Of a DNA stretch of 64,000 nt, positions 26,201 to 41,200 are shown one piece after another; the first letter of the stretch is position 1; every line of letters begins with the position of its first letter. A model generated the notes under the pieces. It saw only the letters and a program-made list of their open reading frames with translations. It was not told the origin of the DNA and searched no databases. The DNA comes from Taeniopygia guttata (lineage: Eukaryota; Chordata; Aves; Passeriformes; Estrildidae), in NCBI RefSeq assembly GCF_048771995.1, contig NC_133024.1, forward strand, positions 58,548,501 through 58,612,500, written 5' to 3'. The translations under genes and the position numbers were made by a program.

Positions 26201-29200
26201 CGGTCAGTCATTACATATCCATCCTCATTACTGTTTAAATGACAAATGTGGTGTACTAACTTAAGAGAGAATGTCCTGAAAAGATCTGTTCATTGTGTCC
26301 TTTTGGAAAGATGTGCACTCAGTTCTTCCCTCGCATGGATTAGCAATTGCAAAGTACGGGCTACAGGAGCCTCCATTACCTCGTAATGCACTCTGACAGA
26401 AACACAATCAGGCCAATAATGCAAAATGAATCCAGGATACCATGACTCAGAAGGAAGGAGTCCATTTCATGTGTAAGTAGTTTCTGGCAAAAACTCAACA
26501 CATAGTTCCCCATTTTCTAAATCTGGTATCCACAAGGACAGAACCACAGCAACACTGTCACCAACAAATCTCTCATGTGCTTCTCTTCTACCTACAGTAA
26601 TCATGCTATACAGCAACTTCTCCACCCCAAAGTCTGCTCCTGTGTGCTCTTAACACTTTTAATACACAGCTGTTTCAGGAGACACCTTGTGAGTTTTTTC
26701 TGTTTAGTCGCTGAACAAAGCCTAAGTCCACCAGGGTCAGATGAGGGGCTGATCCCAAAATTGTGAGGTTTGCAGACTTTTTCATGGCAGTCTGCATGCC
26801 TGTCTAGACTACATTCTCACAAGACACAAACACATATTCAAGCAACTGTGGTAACAGATACAGCTGACTTTCAAGGACCTGCTGCACACAAAGAAGCTAT
26901 CAAGGCTTTCAAGAGATGGGAAATAACTATATTCTGTAGACAGCACACAAGGTTACAGACAATCTTTCTTTTTAGCACTCATTTCATGTTAGACCCTTTG
27001 AAAAGAGATTTCAGGGGGAAGGTCTTGTTTTTAATAGTGACAAGAATTTAATCAGAAAAATACAATTCTGGGCAGCATCATACTTTATAGTCAGAGCATT
27101 GAGACTATTAAGTGCCTTTCCTTATCAAATATAGAAGTGACACTCCATGCAGGAGAGGTACCGATTGGGCTGTACCCCTTGGAGGCTGATACAGCTGGAG
27201 GTGGTGATCAATTCAAGGTTTCCCAGTTAATGAGACTGCTGGTAGGCATTGATCTCAGGAAAATTGTGATGTTGCAGCTACAGATCTTACAGAGGACAGA
27301 CTAACAAGGGAGCTTATCTTTTGAAATGGCTCTATAGGCCACAACTTTGCAGAGGTCACTGCTTTATATGCAGTATATGACCTTCCTTCCCCTCCATTCC
27401 CAGTAAGCAGAAGAGATCAAAATATCCTAGTAGAGACACTGAGGAAAGGGGCACAACCTCATATTTGTTCTCTTTGCCTCTAGATGAAGTGTCTTAGAGA
27501 AGGGAAGTAATGAGTCACTCATTTTTGCATGGCAGGCAAAAGCACATCTCTAAATACCAAGAACTTCTATGCGAACGTGTCACTATTAACCAGCAGTACT
27601 TCAATGGAGTTACTTCACAAAATCTGAAATGTCACACAGCTTTTCATTACTCTTGGATGCTGTGCTCCTTAATGCCAACATCTCCTACTAATAACCTCCA
27701 GTTGTACTCCCTCCTTTTCCTGTGCCCACCAGAGAATTCCTTCGGACCAGGGAAGGCATTAGTGTCACTGTGTCTGCTGAGGAATACATTCTGCACAGCA
27801 AGCTCGGTGTCCAGCTGCAGGTTGAGCCCTGGGGGGCTGGAGCCTGAGTCCCAGGCAAAGGGTCATGAACTGCCAAGCCTTTGCATAACAAAGGGCCTGG
27901 AGACCTGTCCCTTGGCCAGGGGAATGGACAGTGGGAAAAACGACAGGAATCGACAACCCACAGACTTCTCTGTGTTTAGACTGCAAGGGGATAAAAGCTC
28001 AGGGGTTCCTTTGTTAAGGGTGCCTCCTTGAAAGCACCAGGTCAAGCTGCTACTGTATTATTTAGTTATTGCACCATGATTAAATTAAGGATCTGGATGT
28101 GCGAGAGTCTGCAGTGGGAAATGTGGTGTTGAACTGGTAGGGAAACCTGGATGGAACCTGACTGTGTGAGCGTGGGGGGTGTGGCTGCAAAGGGGCCTCA
28201 GTCCCAGCTGAGGTGGAGTGACTGACAGAGTGGCTCCTGGATGGTCGGACAGGCAAGTTTCCCTAGCACTGCAGCATGCAAGGGCTTTGCTTTACCAAAA
28301 TTGCATTCACTGGAGGTAGGTTTTCAGCTTACTTCCTCCAGGTGAAGGATCTACAGGGCCTGCCTGGTGTATGTTCAATACACAGTACACACAGATAATG
28401 TTCTGATAGTTAAACTCACACAGTGGAACTTGAGACACTGTAGTGGTGAGTCCATCTTCACCTTCACTTGCATCAAAGATGACACCAGCTGAATGCTCAC
28501 AAGGCTTTCCTTAATCAGTGGACAGAATGGGTCCCAGGAAGTGCCCGAGCCAGAGCTCCTGCACCACCCAAGGACTACCTGGCTGCCGAGGTAAAAGAAA
28601 AAGAAAAGACCTCTACGATCATCAAGTCCAGCCATTAATGCAGCACTGCCAAGTCCAGCACTCAACTATTTCCCTAAACAACCATCCCTAAGTACATGTT
28701 TTTAAATACCACCAGAGATGGGGCCTCAACCACTTCCCTGCCTGTTCTGAATCTTGGCCACCCTTTCGGTGAAGGAATTTTTCACTTGTGTCTGTTTCCT
28801 GTTTTCGTATGTTTCAGAGGGTTTGGGCCTGCTTTTGCAAAACCAAATTTACTTTTAATGGGCAAGAGCACTCAACAGCAGAATTCATTCCACCGTAAGC
28901 AAAAAAACATACAGGCAGGGAAGGAGAAGGAAGGGAAGAGATATGTGTCATTCATAACTGAATATGCCTTAAGACAAAAAAATCAGATTAAATGGGAAGA
29001 CAAGAACCCTGACAATCCCCTGAAGAAAAGCAAGACCCATAAGTGAGAACCTTGCACTGCAAAGATCTGGTGTGTCTGCTGTTGATTTAGCCTCAAAGAG
29101 AATCAAAGTCAGAAACAGGCAGAGATCTAAAGTTGTGCAGTCTTCAGAATTCCTGAAGAATCAAGGTGTGTGTGTGTGTAGGCATCCACACCAGAATAAA

Positions 29201-32200
29201 CAGCAAGCCAAACACCAATATCTAGAGACAAATACTGGCAACATATTAATGGAAAGAGCTATGCCTAAAGCCAAATGGGAAGAAACAAAAGGAAAAATAC
29301 AAGAAAAGCCGGAGTCAGTGACAAAGCACTAAAATGTCTGTACCTTAGAGAACAGTCTGGGCAAATGATGAAGGAAGTGGAGCTACTAGCATGGGACAGA
29401 AGCGACTTCTTTAAAGGACACAGAGGAGGAAAAAGCAATCAATCAGGCTTAGAATACAGGTGAGTAATTTCAGAAGCCAAAGATAAAAAAGGTAAAGGTG
29501 ACTAAACAGCACTGTGTGTTAATTATGTGATAGAATCAGTTAAAAACAAATAAATGGGGTGGAGTGAATGGGCAAGGCAGGAACTTCACTGCCAATGGAA
29601 TTAATTATATCAGGACTTAGGCCATATCTAAATCTGACATTAAGGAGGTATTCTTGGGAAATAGGTCTTTACAACATATCTCCACAATTAAGTAGGACTA
29701 TGCTAAATAGAGGAAGTCCTCATTATTTACATGTGGGTTAGACTTCTTTACTAATCAACAAAATAAATGGGTGGAGATGTAATTTAGATTCTGTTTTGAT
29801 AATTAGTCTTGGATTGGATGATTATATATTGATTCAGTTAAAGAACGAAAGCACAAAGTGATTTTATAATTCTCAACTTTCATTTCAAAGTGTATGCTTT
29901 AGGAAGCTAAGAGAGCTCTAGAGGATAAAATTTCTCATAGAATAAGGTGTGGAGGAGGCTTGAATATTTTACATAATCATAAAATCATTGAGGTTGCTGG
30001 ATGTCATCTTGTCCTACCCTCTTCTCAAGTGGGGCCTCATTGAGACAGTTACGCAGAACTTTTGAATATGTTCAAGGATGGAGAATCCACAACCTGCCTG
30101 GGTAACCTGTGCTCATATTCAGCCACTCTCAGAGTAAAAAAGTGTTCAGTAGGAACCTCCTGTGGTTCAGTTTGTGCTCATTTTCTTGAAGTCAAAAGTT
30201 TCAAGTTAAAAATTTTAAAAAAATAGCATCAGAAGCCAAATCCGTCTTGAATCCCAAACCAGGAAAAAAAATGCAAACAAATAAGATAATATTAAATAAT
30301 AATTAAAAACCCAAACAAAACAGAAGGACAAGTAGAAAAGGAACTTTAGGTAATAGGTTTCAAATTTTACGTACTACTTTTGATCTTCAAGAAGCATCTC
30401 TCTTCTTTGCATTTCTTCTTGTCTTTTTTTAACTTCAAGTCTCTCTGCCTAAAGCATTAAAACCAGGAAAAAATAGTTGAGGTTTTCAAAAAACAAAAAA
30501 AACCCCATCAATTATTTCAATTCCAATATTTCAATATTTTTGTTTTTAAAAGACATATAGCAGTTGAGTACCGAAGTGACCCAATCTCAAATTTAAAGGT
30601 ATTCATTAATGAATAAATATCTCCTAGTCAAGAGACCTGTTTAAATTTGAAAATGACATGGTGTTCCTAGTACCCACCTACCCAAAAGGCCTTGTGAGCC
30701 TTCACATCCATCATGTCACAACCCTGCTGGGGACATCTTGGGGCGTAGCTGATGCAACCTTGGTCCTTGCAAGAAGGCAGAAGACCTAGACCACTGCACC
30801 AAAGCAGATGATAGTCCAGATGTGGCACTGACAGTGCAGTGATGTGAACACATGTAGCTTACAGAGCGGACTTGCAGGAGCGTTAGGTACTGACTAGCTG
30901 AATACATGCTAAGACAAACAAAAGTGGGAGACGTTTGTACTTAACCAGCATTCTTCTGCCTCAGATACTGTATCTGGTGCAAGACCCAACCAAATCCTTG
31001 ACACATAAAATTCCTCTGTAAATCTGGATATCCCGCAAATTATTAAGTCCTTTAATATAAAATTGCACATAATTTCCAATGGAAGTATCATCTAAGCTGC
31101 CCAAACCCCAAATTCAAGAAGAATAAAACATTAAAATAAAGCAAAAACTGCAGAACAGCGGCAACATACAATTCAAGCTAAATTCCAGTGAAAAGGAGGC
31201 CAGCCAAAATTTTTTTTTAGTTCACAGGATGCAGTTAGGTCCAGTGGGAAGAGCAGTTAAAAGACAGATCAGTGTATGAAAAGCACAAATTAGAAGTGCC
31301 AGCCTAAGATTTCAGCCTGTTGTATTTTGAACTCCCACACTGCAGTTGGTGGGGGGATGCTCTAATAAGAGCTCTCAAGAAATGATCACAACAACTCTCA
31401 TGTGGAGCAAAATACAGTCTCGGGCTGTCACTCTGCTCATTGCCCACCCTCGAAATGAGAAAAGGTAATTGCTCAGTAACCCAGCAACCAGACATTGCTC
31501 TGAACAAAGTGCCCTGGAAATTTCAGACAATACCTTGCAGAGATGGGAAGGGAAGTGTAGGTAAAAATGGCCCCTGTGGCCAGAGCCCCAGATCAGGGAG
31601 AGAACACTGCCAGAGCAGAGGTACTGCGCAAGAACAAGGAGAACAAGGAAGGGGAAACATGTGAGGGGGTAAGGGGTGTTAAGAACAGAGCTGAAACCCC
31701 CAGTTCCATAATCTTCTTTCTGTCCTGCGATTCTGAAAAATATTTCAGAAAAATTACAGTTCTGCTGGCAGTTACTCAATTATTTTGTCTTTATGCATCC
31801 TGAAATATGCATTTCAGAATGCATATTTTTTAATTGGATAAAGAATGACTGTCTGAAAGAGATTTGCAAAACAAGTGCAAATTCCTCCTTTGCATGCATT
31901 GGATTAAGAAAAAAAAATCCTTTCAGATGTCTGCAGATAGGAAAAGAGCCACTATGTTGTGTGATGATAAAAACTGCTGGAAGGCAAAAGACTTAGAAGC
32001 TGTTATTTAAAAAAAGGCAGTGCGAAATAAACAAAAGGAAGAAGGGTAATCTTTGAATAAGATATCCTGTTCACTCATTTCACATGCAGAAACAGTGATA
32101 GAAGGTATGACATACTGATGCAATTGAAAAATTTAACCAAACTATAGTAAGGAGCATCACTACACAGTATGGGTAATTTTAGAGTGTTCAGGGGATATAT

Positions 32201-35200
32201 TGTTTGCTCCTAACCTAGACAGAGATGATGTTAGGCAAAAAAACTCCTACTCATTTGTGCAGCTTCACAGTTACAGGAAAGGAAAGAGGCAGAAAAGAAA
32301 TCTTATGGTTTGTGTTATTGTCAAAGGTGATGCTGATACCCTTGAGACACCAGTCATAGTTCCCATGATTTTCCTCAACACTTCTCAATACCACAAGCTG
32401 ATGCCTTCACCTCTCAAAAAGCATTGGATGTGGAATCCACCATCATATTGCAAGGCTTCTGAATGTTCAAAATAAGAAATTCAAAAATTCCAAGAAAATC
32501 TAAAGCTCACAGGACTTGTTGTGGTCTAGCTCCTAGCTAGTGACAGCTAGAGAACAGTGATATTAACTTTGATAAATACAAACCTTCAGTATCAACCCTG
32601 TCTCCCACTAGATGAAAAAATAAAGGAATATCCTACAGCTATTCTACCACCAGAATGGTGTCTGAAGAAAACTCCAGCATCTTGAAATTGCTCACTTGTG
32701 CCTGGTGTGACTATGTTTTACTCTGGAAGTATACCCTAGGACACCTGCTTAAGGATGCATATACGTGACAATCGACAGGATGGGCACATTCTGTAAGTGA
32801 TGACAATCTATCAATAGACATTGCCAAAACACTCCACATTTGGCACCATGTTCAAAAAGCTAAGACTGGAACAGCTGTGATATTGAAGGTAAACACGTTG
32901 AACAATGTTAACAGAAGGTCTGTAAAGTGCCCGGTTTTAACAAATTCCTGAAAAAAGGCCACTCATGTTGATTAACACAGACAAATTAAAGAGCACATGA
33001 TTTGATAAAAAATAAAATGAAATTACAGCTTATCCTAAATAAGACAGTTTTTGAAGATGGCAGTACTGTTTACTACATAATGTGAGAGGAAAAAAAATGT
33101 TGCCTGCAGTATAATTACACTGAGCCTTTTAATTTCAAATTGTTCTAATCTTCTAATAATAAGTCAAGATCTAAACTATAAAAGGAAATGCTAAAGGCAG
33201 AGTAACAGCAATAGAAATTCAGTGACAGGAAACCGAACTATCCATTGCACTGAAGTCATCGAATTTTACACGCAACACAAATGAGAAAAGTTTAATAAAC
33301 AAGAAGCCAAGTATCAGCTGATTGCTTATTTTTTGGGGAACTTTGATATTCCTTTCACCCAATAGACACAAAGGAAATCATGATCCAGTCTGGTCAAACA
33401 CCATGATGTGAAGGGCTGCACAAAAGATACCAACTCTAGACATCTACTACTAATGAGCAAATAACAGAAAAACTACCTCTTATGTACTTGAACACTTTCT
33501 GTGGATTAGACACACACCTCAGCATCAGGGAAAAATACAGAAAAAGGGAATTCCCTGATCATGTTACCAAGTCTTTTCCGAATTATTTCACTGAGCACTC
33601 ACCATTAGCTTAGAATACCCAAACTCAGGCAGCGCACGGTTACCCCATGAACAAACCCCAACAGTCCCAGGACAAGCTGTCTGTCTTGAAGCGCACAGGA
33701 GACCTCAGTATTTGTTTACACAAGATGGCCCTGTGGAGCAGAGAATGAAGAATCTTTCCTCTCTCTGGAAGCTGGAGAGAGACAAGGTAGATGCCAAGCT
33801 CGTCTTCCAGCAGCTAATAACCCCATGGTTAATTAAAGAATGACAGAGAGAGGCAGGTGGACTCGTACAGTTAGTAAGGCAGACCTTCTGTATTTGGGTA
33901 CTGCTTTGGCAGACTCACAGTTTTCGCTTCTTTACAAAGATAGTGGGAAAGGGGATGCTGCTTTTCTCTGCGAAACCAGCATTAAAACACTAACATAAAC
34001 AGATCCTAAGTTCACAGGCAGCACTGGCTTACAGTATACCATCCTTACAATCAAGGAAGAACGGAGCAGAGTATCAGCACCCGTTCTAGTCATTGCACAT
34101 TAGTCTGTAGGGCTTCACCATTCATGTCTGTTGGCAAAGAAGCTTTCCAGCTGTGAAAGTTCCAGGGCTCCTGCTGATAAAGCTGGCTAGCTATTATCTC
34201 CTCTCAGACTGTCACACAATTTGGTTTTTATTGAATGAATAATAACCTTGAGCAAAAGGGCTGGCAAGCAAGAAAAGACGGCCTGTGAACTTGCAGAAAG
34301 ACATGCTCTCAGCCAATGCCCTACAGGTGCAGTTGAGTACAAATCTATCACTTCAAATAAAAAGCTCCTTTCCTTTGGTAAACAGAGCCCAATGCTGTTT
34401 GTACAGCATCAGCAGGATCTGTGTCATTCTCAGGTCTTGGGAGCCTTTCATATGTAGACAGAGTGAGATAGCCAAATTGGCACCTTCCAGTGGCTTTTCA
34501 GCATTCTCTTCTTAAACACAAGGTTGAATATTTAATACTTAATCATATTCCAAGAAGAAATCTCCATCAGCTCAATCACTATTGTGAAAGACAATCTGAA
34601 TAAACAAATTCAAACTAAGAGTTCCCTTTCACGCATCTCTGTTTTGTGTGATTGCTTTGTGGGTATACGTTTATTTAGTCAAATTAGACAATCTGTTTGG
34701 CAAAGATGTTTGCTATGATGTTGCATCCTCCTTCAGCAAAAATGAATACTTACAGTTTTACTATCTACAACATCTATAAAGATTTTATAATCTGTAGGAG
34801 TGAAGGTAAGGAAATTAAAGAGCATGAAAACAAACCTGATACATCAATATATTTTCCAGGTGTAACTGGAAATCATAGCAGTCTTGTAACATTTTTCTTG
34901 TCCAATGGCCATGGGCAAACATCATACATTAAATAATTAATCCACTCTCTTCCACTGCTATCATCGCTGTGTCTGGAGCTATACATGAGATGGTAACAGC
35001 TAGTGGCATTTTCAGATGCTAGTATTTATTGTCCCTGTAAGCTATGGTGTATGGGCTTATGCCCTAAGTAGAATACTAACCACTGAGAGACCAGGGACAG
35101 ACTAACCCTAACTTAGAGGCAATTACAGTTATTTCTGTTTATGCAAGCCCTTGTATGCCAACCAGTATTGATGACTTTTTAATTAACTCTCAACATTCGA

Positions 35201-38200
35201 TTTCTGCACAGAAAATAATTTTTACTGTTGTAGAGACAAAACTTGCAAACCTTAAATCTCCCTTTCTCTCCTTGTTAATGAGCATATCAGTATCATGCTC
35301 CCTCTCCTTTCATTTGTCATTTAAATTCCACACTGCGTTCTCAAGCAAGTACTACTTGGTTGCCACCAAGGAGACACAAATGAACTTTTAAAAAGGGTTG
35401 TACAGCACAATGAACAAGAAGAAGCTTTGTGAGAATAACTAGAGAAAGCAAACAAATTAAAAATAATAAAAGAAAATTTTCAAGTGAGCTATCATTGGTG
35501 TCAATATATGGAGACTATTAGAAGGAAGAGTGATATGACCTATTAGCAAGACACTTGTGTGTGCAGGCTGTAGAAGGGCTGGAGGGGCAGTGGAATTTCA
35601 GGGTGCTCTCAGCACAATGCAGGTAGACTACACTGACCTTTCCATAATTTGGATATCTTTTCAATCCTGACAGGCTGGACTTTCTAGTATTCTTCCCATG
35701 TGCACAGGCAGTTATGGATTCCTATAAGGTCTTTGCGCCAACTGCTATAATCCAATCATAGAGAGGGAGCTCATGCCAAAAGGAACCATATAACCTTCAT
35801 ACAATTTACTCCTGACCTTCATGTTCTCCCTTTCTGCTAACTCTGCCAGATAGATGCAGCTGAAAGGCTGGAGTTTCTGATGAGCCAAAGGAACACTCAA
35901 GCCCCCCAAAACCCCGGGCAGGCATCCTTCAGTCAGCTACGAAGAGGAGGAGGACTACATTTCCTAATTCCTCAATACCATCCAGGGTTACCACTTAATT
36001 TAATTAGCCAGGTTTGTGTAGTTCAGCAAAATCAAGCATCAAGACATGAACTGCTGTATGGCTTCAAGTCTGCAGTAACCAGATATACCTTCTCTCTCTG
36101 AATTGCTTTCTTTTTCAGGATTTCAGCTTCTTCAGCTGCCTTTTTTGCTTTTACATACTCTTCTCTCTTGTGCTGTGTGACATAAACATAGGAAGTTATT
36201 TTGCATATTTATGTATACAAGGAACACATACGGTAACTTGACTCTTACAGCGCACATCTTTCAAATCTAAAATGTGTTAGGGAAAAATTTCTGGATTTTT
36301 TTTCCTTAAAATAAGACAGTGAATAATGCAGGCTGTGCAACAGCTACTGCAATATTGGCTTTAAGAAGGCTGAGAAATCTAGGACTGATAAATGGGCATC
36401 CATGCAAGGACTCACACAGCTGATTGATAACTTGCAAGCTTTTATACCTCTTGTAACAGGAACAACATTTCCACATAAGCACAGGACAGGGTGGTACATT
36501 GATCAATTAGTCCAAGCATAAGCATGCCGGAAGATACAGCATGGCATTTAAGTGGCTTTACAACTGTTTTGGTTGTTATTTGAGATATCAGCTGTGATAC
36601 AGATTGCTACATATTTACGGAAAGATTTCTCATTTTCTTTGGTGCAGAACATTAGTTTCTGATTTTCTGCTGCTTCCTTCAGGTTTCATGACTTTCTCCT
36701 GTCAAGTAGCTGTGAGTTCATTTTATAGTCATACAAAACACTACAGGAAAAATGTTCTTTTGAGTCCTAAAAATAAACAAACATTTATTCTTACTGACCT
36801 TCTTCTGGTATTTAGATTGCATAAGAATAATTTGCTGGTTTTGTCGTACTTGAGCCTCTGATTCGTTTCCACCTTAAAAAAATCCAAAAATATAAATGGC
36901 ACTTTGTGTGAGCATTTTAACTGCAAATGCCAGTCATTTCAGAACACAGCAATATAACAGATTGGATGTATGCATATACAAGAAATTTTTCATAATTACA
37001 GTAGCTGTCTGACATTAAAGAGAACAGATAGGAGACCTTATTGATAATTTTTTTCATCCATCAAAAGCACTTGCCTATTATTTACAGAGCATCCACTGTA
37101 TCATCCACTCTATCAACAAATATGTCCCTACAATGTATGATCAGTTTGCTGAGGAACTATTCCATTTTCAGAAAATCAGTCATGCTTTGCAGGTGAGTTT
37201 TCATTTTCACATCCAGCTATCCCCACCTTTACTCAGTTTGTCACACACATGCAGTCAGAAATTCTATTGCTAAAAAGTTTCTCTTTTATCAAATTTAGGA
37301 TATTGGACTCTGCCAGCTCCAGTGGGATGCTATAATTTTAATATTTTCTAAGTAATGTTTTGGGGCTCATGGAAGAATCCCCTTTCTGAAATGGAAGTAA
37401 AAGCCTTTACCCACAGACCTCACATTCATATCCAGATAGTAGAAAATGTCCTTTTTCAAAGCCGTGGACTCGCTTTTGTGAACATCTTAAGTTCTGGCCA
37501 TAATGTTCAGCCTTTAATAAAAATAAACAAAATCCCCACAACCAACCAACCAACAAAAAAACTAATCACACAAAGAAAGTGATACTAGGTCTTAAGGGAT
37601 TGAGGAAGTGACTTTGATTCTATTACTCTGCTCTATTTTCCAAGGTATTTTCTTCCTGTAGGAAAGGAAATAATTTATTCCCTTCAGTTGTTGCAAAACA
37701 TAACAACAGCCCTCATTCTGTTATGAGGATGGGAGCTGTACTTCCCCAAGTTATTGTTTTCATGAGAAACTCCCCTCTATTTAACTCCTAATTCAACAGA
37801 AGCAGCTGCACCAATCTGTGCTATCTTAGGCACCTGATATCCTGGGTTCTATCAAAAGCAGCATGGGCAGCCGGTCAAGGGAATGTGATTCTGCCTTTCT
37901 GCTCTGGTGACACCCCACCTGCAGTGCTGCATCCAGCTCTGGAGTCCCCAATACAAGAAGGACATGGACCTGCTCGATTGAGTCCATAGGAGGATCTCAA
38001 AGATGATCAGAGGGCTAGAGCACCTCTCCTGTGAAGAAAGGCTGAGATAGCCAGGATTATTCCCCCGGGAGACGAGAAGGCTCCAGGGAGACCTCCTAGC
38101 AGCCTTTCAGTACCTGAAACGGCCCACAAGACAGCTGGAGAGGGAATTTTTGCAAGAGCATATACTAGGAGGACAAGGAGGAATGGCTTTAAACTGAAAG

Positions 38201-41200
38201 AGGAGAGGTTTAGATTGAATATAATAAAGACGTATTTCACTGTGAGGTGCTGAGACACTGGCACAGATTGCCCAGAGAAGCTGTGGATGTCCCATCTCTG
38301 GAAGTGTTCAAGGCCAGGTTGGATTGCACCTTGAGCAAAATAGTGGAAGGTATCCCTGCCCATGGAAGGGTGGGTAAAACTAAATGATATTTAAGTTTAC
38401 TTCAGACCCAAACCATTCTATGAATTGTAAGACCTTTCATAAATGTAAGAAATACTAGGCCTTGCAGGAGGGATCACTCTTGTCCAAAGGTAGCTCTCTC
38501 CATTTACTAATGGAAGGTAACTAATCTTTAGGAGCTTTTGTGACCATTCTCATTTTGTGAATGGGAGATCAATACCCTAAGCATGGTAACATTTCTATGG
38601 ACACAAATAAATCCCTAAGATAAGTTCTCCAGAGAGAATGGTCATAGAGTATACAAGCAATAAGCTTAGAATAGCAATAAGCATACAGCTGGCATTGTAG
38701 AGTGTCTCTTCCCCAGGTCTAGAAAATAAAACTGCTGATAAACAGGTTTTGAAACCTCTTAGATGCCTAATCTTTCACTTTTTTTAGCCTTTTAATAGCA
38801 ACATTTATTTTGTGCACTGTAGTATTTTTGCCCGTACTGGTGGACATAGTCTTGGAACAAACATTTTTCTGATCATTATTAGAAATTGCCTATAGCCTTT
38901 CAGCCAAGTTTAATTCATTCAATTGCCTTGGTTGTAACGTGTCAAATGCTTCACTGAAGTCAGAGGATGTTGTGATCATATATAATAATACCAGAAAAGA
39001 GACTGTTGCATTTATCAGGCATGATTTGTTGCTCCACTTGTTGCTTACAGAGGAGAGTAGAACTTGTATCCTTCATTGTTCTCATCTCTCCATGATGCCT
39101 GAAAATTTGGCAGTCAAATATTACAGAGTTGAAATCCAGAATACTTATATCCCTGTGGAAACTACAAGTGTTAAAAAATTTTAAGAAACTTCAACTTTAT
39201 TTACAGATTTTATTTAGTGACTTGGACTAGAGGTGTAGTCCCTTAAAATCACTCTGAGAAAATAACACATGATACTTTTTTCTCCTAATGAGTACCTACA
39301 GGTGTAAAATTAGAGATGCCATTTCAGCTCCAAATTTGTTCCTGTGGGAATGATATATTCTAATAATCTTTGCACATCAGGTCTTTTCAGAGGCAATGAA
39401 CACAGTACTTGTGTCTCAGCCTCCAGGAATCTAAGTGGCAGCTAGAGAGTGACTAATGACATCATAATTTTCTACTTAATAAATTTTTTTTCCCTGTCAA
39501 GTTTCTTCTTTGCCCAGAAGGATTTTAAATGCAGTTGGGCCAGAAGTTAAGACTCTTGACACTCAGTCCCTGAAGCTTCAAGGGACACCTTCAGTCACGC
39601 AGCCAGCCCGCACACACCAAACATGCCAAATTTCTTTTTCCAGATTTCACTTTCTTCAGAAAAAAGCTCTATGGTTTCCTTGTGACAGAAGTATGTCATC
39701 TAGAAAGTACCCACAAGCAAGAAGCAGATGTTGCACACAAACTCTCAAAGACTCTGTCTGGCCATACAACTGAACGTGATGGTGGGCATACAGGGCATTG
39801 CCACCACTGCAAACAACTGTGACTCAGCTGCACGGCAGAACGTGTGGGACCAGGATCACCTTGAGCCAAAAATCAGCTCTGAGTTGGACTCAGTTCAAAC
39901 TCCTCTGTCTCCCACCTGCTGTCTATTTTTATACACTGTACACCACTGCAAACTATCTTGTGCAGCCTGGCAGAGAAAGAACTTAATTTGCAGGTCAAAG
40001 CCAACCACATCCTGCACTGTGCACTCCAAATTCTCCTCCAACAGCCAAGGTAAGGAAGAGTAACTCTTCTTTTCTAAAAATGTTTAAAACTAAGTCAGAA
40101 ATATCACTAAATTCATTACTTTATAGTGGTTGCAACTGAAGATATCTTCTACACTTTCCCTCACCCATCTAGGAAACATCTTGCTTATTGTGGCAGCACA
40201 TGTACTACCACAGCTTATCTTAGCAAACACATCAATTATGTTCAGGGTGTTCTAAGTTCTTGCAGCTTTTTAACCTGTTTTTCATTTACTTGTCTGTTAC
40301 CTTTAAAAAATTGGTAATACAGGGCTTCATGCACTTTTAGCCTGCAAATGCTGAAGCTGCAGGGGACATTTTTGCTTCTTCAAGAGCTAGCAGCCAGGAA
40401 GGCACACATAGACACAGACAAGTTTTCTTATGGGTAACCGGAGGGTCTCCCACATGCTGTCCATCTTCACAATAATGACAAGTGCGTGGCCCCTCAGAGA
40501 CATCAACTACAGACAGTGTAAACAGCAGGAGTGGATTAATCCACCTGTTTCCCCCAAATGTTAGTACAGATTTTCTACTCTGCCCTGACAAATCTGAGAT
40601 TTCTTGAGTGACAATCTGTGCTGTTTTGTTTCGGAAACATCTTCCTTGCCATGATCATCAAGAAGCACAGAGCACATACAATATATTCATGTCAGCCCTT
40701 ATTGACACTGAATCTCTTTAATTAGCAGTGAGAAAAAGTTAAAAATGTCTCATGTCTTAGAAAATTTAATTTTGCAATTCTCAATTGCTGATTTACATGT
40801 CTTACCCAGTCTCTGTGGCACCAGCGTAATTGGCCCTGGCCTGTGTTCTTTCTTCCATTGCTCCAGGTCATCGAGCTCTTTCTTAGCAACTGAGCAGGTA
40901 TAAAAAGAAATAAATATATGGAAGTTAGAGGAATACTAACAAGCAGCCAGGACTGCTAATTGCATGTAATCCTGAAGACCATCCAGGAACCAACTTGATT
41001 CTCAAGAGATGCAGACATGGCCACAAGAGGTTATGCAGTCACTGCAATAATTAGCTAATAGAGCAAACATTTTCCTTAACTTGAGACTGTAATGGTGAGC
41101 AACCCTAGGACTCAACCTCAAAAGTAAAGCCAAAACCAGCTAGGAGACTACTAATAGACTGCTTTTTAACCCCTGGGAACCTATAGGTAAGTGCCACAGT

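Larger units (their letters stand above)
19505..30374 (-). other. EPSTI1 intron 6
   Basis: GTACGT to CTTCATAG, about 10.9 kb, the largest intron. Contains two CR1 fragments near its 5' end, a 24-bp tandem duplication and otherwise AT-rich sequence. The plus-strand open frame at 27510-28031 (173 codons) has no recognisable domain. Confidence 0.85.

Noticed and set aside
27510-28031. 173-codon ATG open frame on the plus strand in EPSTI1 intron 6
   Set aside because: No recognisable family, no splice or promoter context, ordinary composition for translated non-coding DNA.
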